Positions 22,601 to 32,800 of a DNA stretch of 64,000 nucleotides are shown here, piece after piece. The translations under genes were made by a program, and so were the position numbers. Source of the stretch: Parapristionchus giblindavisi. Taxonomy: Eukaryota; Nematoda; Chromadorea; Rhabditida; Diplogasteridae. Each line of letters opens with the position of its first letter. Position 1 is the stretch's first letter. The notes below the pieces were generated by a model, which worked only from the letters and a program-made list of their open reading frames with translations, was not told the DNA's origin and did not search any database. The stretch is from assembly GCA_943737045.1 (NCBI GenBank), contig CALSFV010000222.1, forward strand, positions 620,001 through 684,000, in the 5' to 3' direction.

Positions 22601-23536
22601 CGGTAATATTGTGGAATTATGTAAAATTTGGTCCCATGATAGAAACCGATATTCATTCTCGAACCAAATTCCTCGTGCGGTGTTGCGTTTTGGAGACGGA
22701 TGCGTGTCCGTCAACTTCAATTTTGCAGTGTGTTGGGTCTTTTGGGTTTCGATGGTTACGGTAACTTCTTGCCATATTCCAATTGTTAATGAGGGTTTTC
22801 CATTTGGAATCCAGCACACTCCAAAATTGAAGTTGACGGGCACGTATACGTTTCGAAAATGTAGCACCGTATCACTCCGGCCTCACTGTGTTAAAATTGT
22901 CCTGAAAATAAAACGGCAAAGGCAGTTGGATACAAATTTGAATAATTTGAATATAAATTTGTAAAACCCTACTGGTGGTTCAGAGACACATGTCTTATTC
23001 CGCGTTGCCAAAAGTAGGCATTTCCATCACTGTAGTGCACTTTTATATTCAGACTGCATGCCATCGCAGGAATTGCGGGTCGAGTGCAGACATTAGGAAG
23101 GATCTATGCAATCGATTATGAAGTATGTCATATTTTTAAGGGTGGAATATTTCCGCAAATATGCTCTTCTGAATGCATCTAAGTTTCAAATTCGAAAACT
23201 CGCGCCTTTTCATGGTGCAGCAATGTACATTCTTCTCGGATTATGGTTATTCTTGTGCGCATGCATACAATTAGAGATAAAATTATTTTAAAAGAGATAT
23301 GTTGAACAGTAATTTAATCTTAAACAGTTATCGACGTGTACGATAGCTGTCTCTGTAGTGATTCTACCGAGTGATGGAACTATGGACAACCACTTCACTC
23401 TAGGACTCGATTTCCTGCTCAGGTATGCAATTTCAATTATCGATAAAGCGCTATCCAACAAAACTTTATGAATAGTGAAATATTTATTGACACACGTATG
23501 AGCATGCGGGAAAACGACTTCGCAAGTGGATTTTGA
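19617..23536 (+). CDS. DDI1: DDI1-like protein: ubiquitin-like N-terminus plus retropepsin-type aspartic protease
   Basis: Exons 19617-19796, 19978-20190, 21372-21491, 21668-21724, 22092-22149, 22527-22602, 23053-23122, 23328-23422 and 23476-23536: 930 nt, 309 residues, every junction in phase. Residues 1-131 look ubiquitin-like: MRLTVEID start, then SIGAVDGDILKMERV, the GxxDGDxxxL turn that ends UBL domains. The protease follows: LYIRGRMNGCAVNAMIDTG with the catalytic D-T-G at 208-210, a flap-like AGIAGRVQTLGRIYAIDYE, and LGLDFLL near 283, the dimeric-protease psi-loop signature of DDI1. DDI1 family members are proteasome shuttles with protease activity acting in cytosol and nucleus. No UBA domain is seen; the model stops soon after LGLDFLL. 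Residues ~132-190 match nothing I recognise. The start lies behind TTTTCCCAG, suggesting trans-splicing. Introns host two M3 MITEs, a 24-bp minisatellite and several hairpins. The E2-E3 acceptors and the last exon are the least certain. Confidence 0.7.
20302..20612. mobile_element. two M3 MITEs, inverted relative to each other, in a DDI1-like intron
   Basis: Copy one, 20302-20422, starts TTAAAGGAACACCCATAGCT and ends TTAGCTTGGGGTGACGCTTTAA. Copy two, ~20493-20612, starts TTTAAAGATACACCCCAAGC and ends AGCTTGGCGTGCC. Both have the TCTCTCGTAGACAAAG core, copy two reversed. TTAA at the ends of copy one suggests a TTAA-type element. Confidence 0.7.
20687..20998. repeat. 24-bp minisatellite, 13 units
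   Basis: The unit is GCCAATCTGGTCTTCTGCAGTAGT with a T/G variant at one site (CTGGTC or CGGGTC). Thirteen head-to-tail units fill 312 bp in the second intron of the DDI1-like gene. Because 24 is a multiple of three and the unit has no stop in several frames, long repetitive frames appear on both strands (octamer VFCSSANL on plus, ALLQKTRL on minus). There are no spacers, so this is not a CRISPR array. Confidence 0.95.
22199..22481. mobile_element. decayed relative of the 625-bp element followed by an M1 MITE
   Basis: 22199-22330 keeps the GATCGCCCAG...GGGCGATGGGGTGGGACTG|TA ends of the element seen at 13292-13916. 22356-22481 is an M1 MITE (CACAGAGAGAAAGAAGTATT ... CACTTTTCTCTGTGG). An (AAT/ATT) microsatellite at 22158-22200 precedes them. 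All lie in the intron right after the exon carrying the catalytic Asp of the DDI1-like protease. Confidence 0.6.
22680..22870. repeat. hairpin element in a DDI1-like intron
   Basis: CGGTGTTGCGTTTTGGAGAC...CGTCAACTTCAATTTTG pairs with CAAAATTGAAGTTGACG...CGAAAATGTAGCACCG. A TTGGGTC/GGTAACTTCTTGCC centre with AATGGAAAACCC-type pairs gives a long imperfect stem. Confidence 0.7.
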
Positions 23537-23798
23537 TAGGGAACATTTCCCGAATCGTAATCAAGAAATAGTTGCTTTGCTTTTTACATTTACATTTTAC
23601 ATTTTACATTTAAACACTTTATCGAGATCAACTAAGCGGTGTGTCACCGGTGGTGGGTCGCTTTTTACACAACATGATTTAACGTGGTGGCGTACGCCCT
23701 GTGACACACGCGCGCAAGGCGAATTTACAAAAGCGTAAATGGTTTTTTTTTTAAATTAAAATATATTTTCACACTATTCTAAACATACAGTAGTTTAA

Positions 23799-23996
23799 AT
23801 GCAATTTGATACAAAACAAATTGTAGAGCTGTACGGTGTCTCTAGGTATAAATTGATATCACATTTCAGACACGGAGGTTCTATTGATTTGTCTTCACGT
23901 CGTCTGACATTTGGTGATCATCATGAGTCTTTTCTATCTGTAGAAGAAAGTAATAAAATTAATCGACTTGGAAAACATGAATCAATAAATCGATAA
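23799..23996 (+). CDS. 65-residue frame with a helix-turn-helix look
   Basis: It is continuously open from an ATG 8 bases behind AAACATACAG. The sequence FDTKQIVELYGVSRYKLISH, then SIDLSSRRLTFGDHHESFLS and VEESNKINRL, resembles the Psq/CENP-B type of helix-turn-helix (helix, YGVSRYKL turn and recognition helix, then a Leu/Thr/Glu-rich linker), as found at the N-terminus of pogo/Tigger-like transposases and derived genes. Whether it is an exon of a larger gene or a transposase relic is unclear; no catalytic part follows. It is AT-rich like its surroundings. Confidence 0.35.
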   Translation: MQFDTKQIVELYGVSRYKLISHFRHGGSIDLSSRRLTFGDHHESFLSVEESNKINRLGKHESINR

Positions 23997-24028
23997 CATT
24001 ATTTCTTATTTCATTTCGATAAATAAGT

Positions 24029-24111
24029 TTATTTCAATATATTAAATTCCATTGTTTTATTAAATTGCACTCCATTAAAAGCTTCATCGATGCACAAATC
24101 CAGAAGCAAAT
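24029..24111 (-). pseudogene. orphan exon of the KEEP gene family (exon-B type)
   Basis: Behind ATAAAGTATAG the frame reads LLLDLCIDEAFNGVQFNK and then a TAA at 24029-24031. It matches exon B of the KEEP family copies (LLLDLSIDEAIRTASC at 63.5 kb, ILNLSIDEALHGVRTR at 45.1 kb), including the two-base phase at its start. It has lost its donor and reads into a stop, and no partner exons were found next to it. It is probably the relic of an eighth copy downstream of copy 1. Confidence 0.6.
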
Positions 24112-24288
24112 CTATACTTTATCGAAAAATTTTAAAGAAAAACGTCAAGAAATGTCATTTGGAGTGGTTGTTAAACACGAATGGTGTTAGTGCCTGCGCA
24201 CTTAAATGGGCGGAGCTAACACCACTATAAATATTGGGTAACCAGTAAGAACGTTCCGCGTTTTACAAGCACAAACTTGTGTCTGTAC

Positions 24289-25018
24289 TAGGGTGGCGAG
24301 AATCAGTCACTAGTCACTAGTCCTAGTGACAGTCTCTCTCTACTCAACCGAGAGAGGCACATTTACGACCTCTCGCGCGACGGTTAGTAGTGATGAGGTC
24401 ATCAAAACATTAGTGCGTAATTTTAGCTACTCTTTTTCTACTCCTTTTGGGTTTTCTCGGCTATAAGTAATCGAAATTTGCAAATCTGAATATTTTTGGA
24501 ATCTACAAGCAAAGGGCTATTCAACAAGCCTAAAATTGGCTGTCAAAGATAACTTTTAAATTTCGTCGAATTCTCATGTTATGCATTCCAGCACTTCCGA
24601 TAAGATTGATAGGAAGACTATTATAATATCATTTATGATTATCATGTTATTAAAGTCATTCCAACCACAATTAAAACTCTTCCTTGTCGTCATTTACCCT
24701 CTTGCATAGTGATAGACTCCGCCCACAATCGTCATAAACAACCAAGCGGCGTCTTTAATCTTCTTTGACATCCAATTTTAGGCTTATTGGATAGCCCTTT
24801 ACTTGTAGATTCCAAAAACATATAGATTTGCACATTTTGATTACTTAGAGCCGAGAAAAAACAAAAAGAGTAGAAAAAGAGTAATTTTGCTACTCAACCG
24901 TGACCCCAACGCACGGCTGCCACAGGGGACAGAAGAGTAGCAGAGAGAGTGGAAAAGATTACGCACTAGTTGGAGAGAGAGAATAATTAGTGACTAGTGA
25001 CTGGTTCTCGCCACCCTA
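24289..25018. mobile_element. 730-bp non-autonomous hAT-like fold-back with 8-bp target duplication
   Basis: The ends are TAGGGTGGCGAGAA and its exact complement, flanked on both sides by GTCTGTAC (24281-24288 and 25019-25026). An 8-bp duplication is the hAT signature. The arms pair over most of the length (GTCACTAGTCACTAG; AAATCTGAATATTTTTGGAA with TTCCAAAAACATATAGATTT). No transposase inside. Confidence 0.9.
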
Positions 25019-25247
25019 GTCTGTACCGTTTATGCATAAAAATCAATGAATATACATGACAGTTAAACTCGAAAACTATGACCGGAATGGAAATTAACAT
25101 ATTTATCCGTTCAATTGGAAAACTTTGATCAGATTGTGAGATTAACAAAAACCACATTTGGGACGAATAGACACAAATTACAGTGCATCACTGAATAAGT
25201 CTTTGGATCAAAGGGTGGGTCTTCTTCATATTGGAGGTGGTGCACTC

Positions 25248-28000
25248 TCAGCATTCGACCGACGAGGGCGATTGAGCGGAATTAGACTCTGAAAGATATT
25301 TGCACCAATTAATCAATAAAAAATAAATATAAATATATAAACCAGGTAGATGAACGATAATGATCTGTAGAAATATGTAAATGTATAATAATAATAAGAA
25401 AATCACACCTATTTCTCGTCTTCTCATTATAGATGTAGTACGGATGGCCAGTCGATCGATAAATCGATACGACAAACCAGTATCATTGATCGCTTCTGAC
25501 AACAGCCTCGAATCCTTGATAATCTAAACGGACAAGAGCTACGATGACAATATGGCATACTAGCAACAACAAACGAAAATAAATAGCACAATAATCCACT
25601 AACCGATATTAACACATTTTTGAGCAAGGGTTTTCTGTTAAACTTGTGGCAATTCGCGTCTGCTAGGGCCTCGTTTATCGAAAAATCCAGTAGGTCGCCT
25701 GTAATACTGCATTTCACCAATCGATATTTGTGCATGGTACATATTCAACTTTGATGATTCCTTACCTTCGCTCGTTTCGATCGACGCCTTATTCTTAGTC
25801 AACGCGTTAGATGTCGAAGCTGCATTCTATAACAATATTCATATACAATATACAAATCAGACCGGCCTCCCCATGTCAGATATTTGCCCACGTAAAAACG
25901 TTGCGAAAGAGTGCGCGACAAGGATGGTATTTTATGTTTACGGATTTTACGAGTCATGAGTGGTTACAAAATGTGGCGAAATCGGAGGTTGTCGGCTCCC
26001 ATTTCGCATACTTGCAAAAATATGAAATAGAAAAAAGGAATCGAAAATAGGTCACGAAAATCTTTTTTTTTATTATCTTTAATCTTTGAACTACTCCAAA
26101 AAATCGAAACATGCTCTCTGTCAGTTTCATTGTAAAAAAAAGATTAGTCGTGAAATTTTGAGTAGATTGAGAAATTTTGTGAATAAAGACTTAATCTTTT
26201 TCGATCTCAAAACTCAATCCGCACGCTGTTTCGACGTCTTCTTGGGAACTCAAGCGCAAAAACTCTGATTTAAGACCATGCACTCTCATTGTCTCTAACT
26301 AGCGTGAAAAGTGTGATATTGATCTACCTTGTTGTTCATGGCAAGTTGGGACGGATCGCCGTATATCGTCTGCTCGATCAAACCTACAATGTGTTTCTGT
26401 TTGCTGCCATTTTAGGGTTGGTTTCACACAACGAAAAAAAGTGTTGTCCACGGAGAATAAGATATCTGAAGTGTCATATTTATTATACATTTCAGCGTTA
26501 TATTTACTTTTTGAGTACAATAAGTGTTAAATATAACACTTCACAGGTCTTATGCACCGTGGATAACACTTATTTTTGTGTGTTGTTCGTACACTGGAAT
26601 TTCGAAAATAAAAGTCTACTTAAAGTTTGCACTTGAAGTAGACTTGTAAGTCTACTTCACTGTAAGTCTACTTCAAGTTCTACTTATAGTGGCGTGGTAT
26701 ACTGTAATATATTTCGTCAAATGCTCTTTCACTTGAAGTCTACTTTAAGTCTGTGAGGTAGTTTAGGTAAACTTTAAGTTTAAAATAAAAGAGTAGTACG
26801 ACTCGTACCCATTTTGATGGGTTTCTGCTTGCGCTTGCGCTTCCTCTTCTGACCCTCCATGGTTGCTTGTAGTTGCTTGCGTGAAGTACGAACTGCCCGT
26901 GGACATTTCTGCAATGATCTTTGATTTAACTGACACTATGTTCTGTATAATTACGGCCAATCGATAAAAAAACTTACAGTACGCATGATCGATTTGACTC
27001 TTCCAATCAACCGTTTCAGGTCTTCGAGATCGCGTTCACAATCGCGGCTGGCCGCAATGGCCGATCTCTTGCCCGTTGTCACCTAACAAAAATAGCAATT
27101 AAATTAATATTATTAATAGATTTACAAGAATAAGTATGCATGCACTTTAAATATAAATTTTAAATATAACACCAAACATTTATGCGTACGCTGCAAAATT
27201 TAGCCTACTTCGTTTTTCCACCAAAGTTGTTTGTTTTCGATAGATATTTTTACGTTATTTCGAATATCCCCATAATGGTTTATATACTATTCGAAGCATT
27301 AGACACTAGGTTTTATTCCCATGCTATGATTTTCGCTCGATTGATTGCCGCACGCCTTCAGCACGCTGTAAAACTTTACCTACTTTTTCCACCAAAGTTT
27401 GATCGAGATCGACCTTCATATGACGTCCGAATTGCTCTTCATCTTCAATTAAAATGTCCTGTTTCTCGCATTGCTTCTTCTGAATGTTGAAAGAATGACC
27501 TGTATCGGGCATCATCTGAGATATATTGATTATTGATATTATTATTATTACTTGTATTTAATAATAATAAATACTAATATTAAAACATAAGGTGATCAAA
27601 CCTCTTCTTTCAATTCTTCTTCTCTTTTTATTCCATAAATCGATTGAATTAGCTCTTGGAAAGGTTCTTCGAAAGTCTCCTCCTCCTCCTTTTTGATCGT
27701 TACACCCTGAATTCGCTTATTGATTAACAAAATCAATCAATAAATTATACCGTATCCTCTTCAAATGATGTCCACTGTGGGACCGGATCATCATATTCTT
27801 CATTCTGTTCAATTGGTTCTTCTTTCAATTCAGATTTCATCCAAGAATCAAAGAGGGGACTCTTAAATCGATTCCAAAACATGAATAAATACCGTATCCT
27901 AGCCTACCGTATCTGCAGGATCAGGAATGCTTCCATAAGTTTCATTAAAATATCCGGATGAACAAGGAATATCGATTTCCTGCGGTTCCTCCTTTTTCAT
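25248..28000 (-). CDS. KEEP family copy 1: acidic/basic modular protein with mariner-like exon
   Basis: Exons (complement) 25248-25288, 25409-25514, 25604-25698, 25766-25826, 26328-26383, 26809-26908, 26978-27082, 27384-27515, 27602-27706, 27751-27861 and 27908-28000: 1005 nt, 334 residues, all phases agree. Residues 1-103 are acidic with psi-K-x-E words (MKKEEP, ELKEEP, VTIKKEEE, GIKREEE, LKEE), the SUMO-acceptor consensus. Residues 104-147 (exon 4) begin MMPD as in the paralogues but continue EKQDILIEDEEQFGRHMK, like the mariner transposase linker. Residues 148-182 form a helical module (VTTGKRSAIAASRDCERD ... RVKSIMRT). Then comes KRKRKRKQKPIKM, a likely nuclear localisation signal. Two related helical exons (LLDFSINEALADAN; LLSEAINDTGLSYRFIDR, SIMRRREI) precede the stop. 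No known enzyme domain; a nuclear, possibly DNA- or protein-binding role is inferred only. Confidence 0.75.
26422..26583. mobile_element. MITE, family M1
   Basis: CGAAAAAAAGTGTTGTCCAC ... GTGGATAACACTTATTTTTG with the family's internal CACTTCACAGGTCTTATGC. Lies in an intron of KEEP copy 1. Confidence 0.7.
26597..26792. mobile_element. MITE, family M5 (degenerate ends)
   Basis: Contains the M5 landmarks AGTAGACTTGTAAGTCTACT, CATATTTCGTCAAATGCTC-like core and CACTTGAAGTCTACTTT. It ends AAAATAAAAGAGTA, where the intact copy at 6461 has ATACCAGAGTA. Intronic in KEEP copy 1, just downstream of the donor of the basic exon. Confidence 0.65.
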
Positions 28001-28983
28001 CGCCAGTACCTTTCGTTGAAAATGCACAATGCATAGGCTATTATCGTCAATACTTGAATAAATAAATTGTATGACATGGACTGTAAACCACAATCAAATC
28101 AAGGCCAAAATCAGATCATTTGTAGAATACTTTATTCAATTAACACTCTTTATAACAACAACCACACAATTACTGTTATATTTTCTTTTGTTAAAATAGT
28201 TCAAAATGTTTTAACTGTAACACTTCTCGTGTGCTGTGGAGCACACTTTTTTCTCTGTATATGGGATAGTCAATCTTGTTTTTGTTCGACGCTCCTGACA
28301 CTAGGCTACCTCCTGATACTACGCTTTGAGCTATATTGCATGTTCATTTGTGTAAATAGTGCACTGCCAGACGACCTCACAATCAGCCGTTCATATGAGA
28401 AAGTTTGATTTTTGTCTCTGAAGGTTCGAAGATTCGAGTTATCATGAAAATATACTTTTGAACGTTGATTGCTATACGACGGTTCTCTAAGTAAAAAATT
28501 AAATTTGCTTAAATCGTTTTACATTTAGTAACTAACCTTATATCAAAATATGAAGGCAAATAAAATAGGGGAAATTTGGACACAATAGCAAAATACGTCA
28601 GAAACTCCGAAAAAAATCACTTCACGATCGTATTTTGGTGTACTTGTCATAGTGTAGGCACGGTCTTTTTCACGGCTTTCTGTGTTTTACTACTGGGCGG
28701 AATCGTAAGTCATATCCAGGTCGTCGTGGTTTTTTGTTACCGGATTTATTTATTAAATTTTACTTAATTGAAATTCACCCATTTTTCGCTCTGTCACCTC
28801 ATATGTGAGTTTCCTCAGACAGGCTCTCATAACATGTTGTTTTGTTAATGTTGAAGTTTTATATCAAAAAATATCTTTTTTATTGGCGATAATTTTGCTA
28901 AAATATAGAGACAAATATTAATGTATTTTTTGTGTACACAAATTATTTGTGTCATGAAAACGTTTTGTGTCCCAGCCCTGCTC
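28001..28983. promoter_or_regulatory. 5' region of KEEP copy 1 with M1 MITE and a hAT end
   Basis: 28010-28140 is strongly conserved with the region upstream of copy 6 (59935-60065), including TGTATGACATGGACTGTAAACCACA, so it is shared promoter/leader sequence. In copy 6 a clear CATTTTCAG acceptor lies 17 bases before the ATG; here it is altered (CATTTTCAAC). 28140-28262 is an M1 MITE. The word GTGTCCCAGCCCTG ending at 28982 equals the right end of the hAT MITE at 53975-54329, so a related, partly lost element ends here. 28400-28900 shows nothing recognisable. Confidence 0.5.
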
Positions 28984-29061
28984 ACTATGGCTGATACCTT
29001 TCACGCAGCTCCATCACAAGGTTGTCAAAGGGCAGAGCTTTAAAGACCGAACTACTATGCA
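28984..29061 (+). pseudogene. short mariner transposase fragment
   Basis: CTATGGCTGATACC...GCAGCTCCATCAC...GTCAAAGGGCAGAGC then AAAGACCGAACTACTAT aligns base by base, with small gaps, to the C-terminal part of the mariner pseudogene at ~2410-2485 (DYGCHLFAALHHFLKG region). It ends a few bases before the last exon remnant of KEEP copy 2. Confidence 0.7.
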
Positions 29062-29162
29062 ATCATTTCAATAGTACCTGTGACGATTGATCGGTTTCTT
29101 CATCTTGCTCCGCCTCCCTCTCTGCCATCCTCCTCGCAGCTCTCTCCGCTCTGCTTTTACTC

Positions 29163-29875
29163 TGGTGTTCCGAAACTTAAAGAATACCTATGATTTTCTG
29201 TAAAAGTAGACTTGGAAGTGTACTTCAAGTTAGACGTAAGTCCACTTCAAGTGGTGCCTATACTGTTATGCATTTCGTCAAATGTTCTTTCACTTGAAGT
29301 AGACTTAAAGGGAGACTGCCATTAAAAAATTTCTCTTCAATATCATTTAATCTTATGCTAACTAGACAATATAAAGTTATAAAAAAATTTTCTTGAAACT
29401 TTTACATGTTTTTTGAAACAACGGTTACAATAAATCGTTCCGATATGCAGAGATAATGTACGGCCGAAACCGATAAAACTAGGAAGTCTCTAGATCACGC
29501 GCTACAGATCACTGAATAATTCGTTCAGAATTTTTTTATAATTTTTTTCACTTATGTTTATGATTTCGAAGGTATCAGATAAGTTATATGACCTCTACTT
29601 GACTTGCTTGGCAGACTCCCTTTAAGGTAAACTCAAAGTTACTTGAAGTAGACTTTAAGTCATAGGTGGGCGAGTGGAAACGAATCATTATTGCGCACAG
29701 CCTTGCCTTGCAATCGGGGCCTTCCGCATAGCCTTGCATCGCAAAAAGTGGAAAATTTTCACTCGAATTTGCGAAAAATAACCATGCGCACAGCCTTGCC
29801 TCCCCTTTTCCCCGGTTTGCGCATAGCCTTTCCTCCAGCGTGCCCACCTATGCTTTAAGTTTCGAAATACCTGAG
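29163..29875. mobile_element. M5 MITE carrying two nested insertions (TTAA-type and hAT-type)
   Basis: The M5 element runs from CTGGTGTTCCGAAACTTAAA to TTTCGAAATACC and lies within the last exon region of KEEP copy 2. Inside it, 29305-29625 is a TTAA-flanked element (TTAA|AGGGAGACTGCCA...TGGCAGACTCCCT|TTAA). 29661-29852 is a 192-bp element with ends CATAGGTGGGC/GCCCACCTATG and an 8-bp duplication CTTTAAGT, hAT-like, carrying AGCCTTGCCT repeats. The homologous M5 in copy 6 (56391-56588) has neither insertion, so this order of events is visible directly. Confidence 0.85.
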
Positions 29876-32800
29876 GAGTTGCTTGAATTGACATTAGAAG
29901 GTATCTTCTCAGTGCTCGCTTGACGTTTCTTCAGATTAGCCCGGTAAGCAGCGATTCTCTGTCTATTCTCTTCCATCGCACGTGCTTTTGCTGCAGCTTT
30001 GCGCTCTCGATCAACTCTTCTCCTTGCTGCACGGGCTGCAGGAGTCTCGGATTGTCGAGACAATCGCCTCCTTTCGGCATCCTTCGCTCTCTTAACGGCT
30101 TTCACCTCCTCCGATCGTTGACTTCTCTCTTTCGAGGCGAGACTCTGTGCGGGAGGACGCCAGGTGCACAACCCTAAAATATCGTTTTATTATACTTAGA
30201 CGAAACTACCAAAAAACCATAGGGCAAATTATTAGCTAAATTATTAGCGTCGACGTAGATTTTGTGTATTTTGGATTTTTTGTGTAGTGTATTGAGTCCC
30301 AAGTGAAAAACCCTTATTATCATCAGGCATACGGTAGGAAATTACCATAACCATCGATCAATAATACTTGGCTACTCCCGTTTTTGAACGGGCGATAGCC
30401 GGGAGATATGCGGGCGCCCGGCGGGCGAAATATCGCCCGCGGGCGATTTGAGGGCGATGTGCGGGCGAACGCCGGGCGTTAGATCGCCCGCGGGCGATCA
30501 GCTGGTGATATTAGTGACTCCGATCGCCCGCGGGCGATCTTACTGATCGACCGCGGCACATTTTAGGGGAGGATCGCCCGCGGACGATAGTGGAAATCGC
30601 GCCGGAGAGGGAGCCGGGAAATAGAAATAGCGCTGTTGTGTGTAAAGGAGCTGAACCGGAATATTTTTGAATTTTCGAAGTACGGTTGAATTTTAATTTA
30701 GATTAGTTGTTTTACTTGTTTTATTGCATATATATTGAGGTTGTTTAAAAGGTGAATTTAATGACCTGTGCGCGCGTCTAGAGTAAGAGTTGTTTTGGGA
30801 CCATATTGTCTATTTGTTGTTGTTCCATGAGCATGTCTTGTTGTTTATGCGTATTTTTCTTTAATTTTTTACCTGCACCTGCCCGGTTTAAATATTAATG
30901 ATCGTTTTTCAGTACCTGCCAAGATGCAGGAGGGACAGCCGCATTCTCGATTGTCGCGAGCTGAGTCGACGTAAACTGCTGCAGGTAGATATTTTCAAAA
31001 TTATACTTATCCATTTTAATGTTTCATCTTTATTCATATTCTTTATTCTTTATTCTGTATCATGCTCATTTTGCTTATCAATCATACGAAATTGACTGTT
31101 ATCCGTCCAAGCACCACTGTTTGTTTCTTGCACTTGATTCTGTGTAGCGCTTTAGAGTTTGCATTATTCAGTTTCTTATTCTTTTATACTTCAAAATTGA
31201 TTAGGAAATGAATGTTAGGGGCGAAACTTATAAATAAATATCACATATATTTTGTAATGGAGACAGACAGAATCGGGATATTAGCGAAACAACGAATACT
31301 TTTTTCATGCAGAATTATTCTAATAATCTTTCCAGAATTCAACTACAATTGATGGCCCGGAAGAACATAGACGATCGAAGACTCCGGAGTTGTTCACGGT
31401 ATTTAATATAATATTGCTTATTACAGTATTCTTTAATCAATGATTTTTAGAATGAGATTAAAGTTAAAAATCGATTTACTGTATTGTGTTTCATTTCATT
31501 TTACTCTAGCTAGTAGCTACATAATTCTTCAGTGTCTTCTCTGATCCATTTCATCTTGTTCTTTCAGAATTCCGATGATTCGACCGATGACGCTGCAAGG
31601 ACAAGGAGGGAGGAGGGAGGGGGACTCATACGATTGGTACGATGTTAAAATTGTAATTATTAAAATTAAAATTATTTATTGTATCTTGCCTTATTTTAAC
31701 CGCATTGAACTATCGCAAATCATTGTCAGCAGATAGTTGAAATCACTAATCCATCGATATTTCGACAGATTACGGTAATTGATTAGTAACCGATCGATAA
31801 TTGCAGACATCATTCCAACGCATGATCGATACATCGTCATCATCATCAACTACACCAAATTGTCCTCCACCAAATCGGTATACTCCGCTCACGTTTATAT
31901 ATCGTAATCTATCAAATTATTTATTTATTTTCCTATTATTGATCAAGCATTTTCGATACCCTCATACGTGTATTTCTGTAGTGGGTCAATTCTCGAAATA
32001 GGGTGGGTTGAGTCACAAAATTTGGTATTTTTCGCTAAAAAATCGTCATTTTTAGCTTCCTTTCGCATCAAGTAGCCTAAAATGGGCCTTATATAGGGGG
32101 TCAATCATCGCATTACGAGGGTATGACAATGTATGGTTATCGATAATTATGTATTGTAACAAATATTCTTTTCTTTATTTGTTACAAAAGTGCTAAACAG
32201 TCATCTTTTGTATGGTTTACAGCATAAGCAATTCTTTCATTGTCACTTGATAACGATTTTTCGTTTCAGAATGGCCGTCCCCCGAGATGGACTACAGGTG
32301 GGGCAGAGAAGGCGCAGCGGATACTGTAGAAGTTGCGATTGCTAGAGTACCACTTGTACAGTATGGCTAGCTCTAACAATCTCAATTTCTACAGTGAAGC
32401 AGCCTCTCCCCGAACAAGCCGGAGAATGCCCAAGGAAACGCCGAAACAGGTTAGATATATTTGATTGGGTCACAATCGTAACCAAGGATTTTTGTTTTAT
32501 TTATTTATTTATCTTACACCGCAAGGGTCTTTCAACAAGTACAAAGTGTTCGACACCCAGAGAAATAAGTGTTATCCACGGAGCATAAGACCTGAAAAGT
32601 GTTATATTTAACACCTTTTGAGCTCAAATATAACACTTTTCAGGTCTTATGCTCCGTGGATAACACTTATTTCTCTGTGTGGAGTGCAAGAAAAGTATGT
32701 GAAAGCTCAAAATTACAGTGGTGGCCAAAAGGATATCATATTTTGGTTTTTTGAGCATATCTTTTCTTGTAGTTAACCGATCACCTTTAAATTTTTATAT

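Noticed and set aside
22092..23422. LTR-retrotransposon protease
   Set aside because: The DTG and LGLDFL motifs could fit gag-pol, but they are split over short introns, preceded by a ubiquitin-like region in the same phase, and no reverse transcriptase follows; a DDI1-type gene explains this better.
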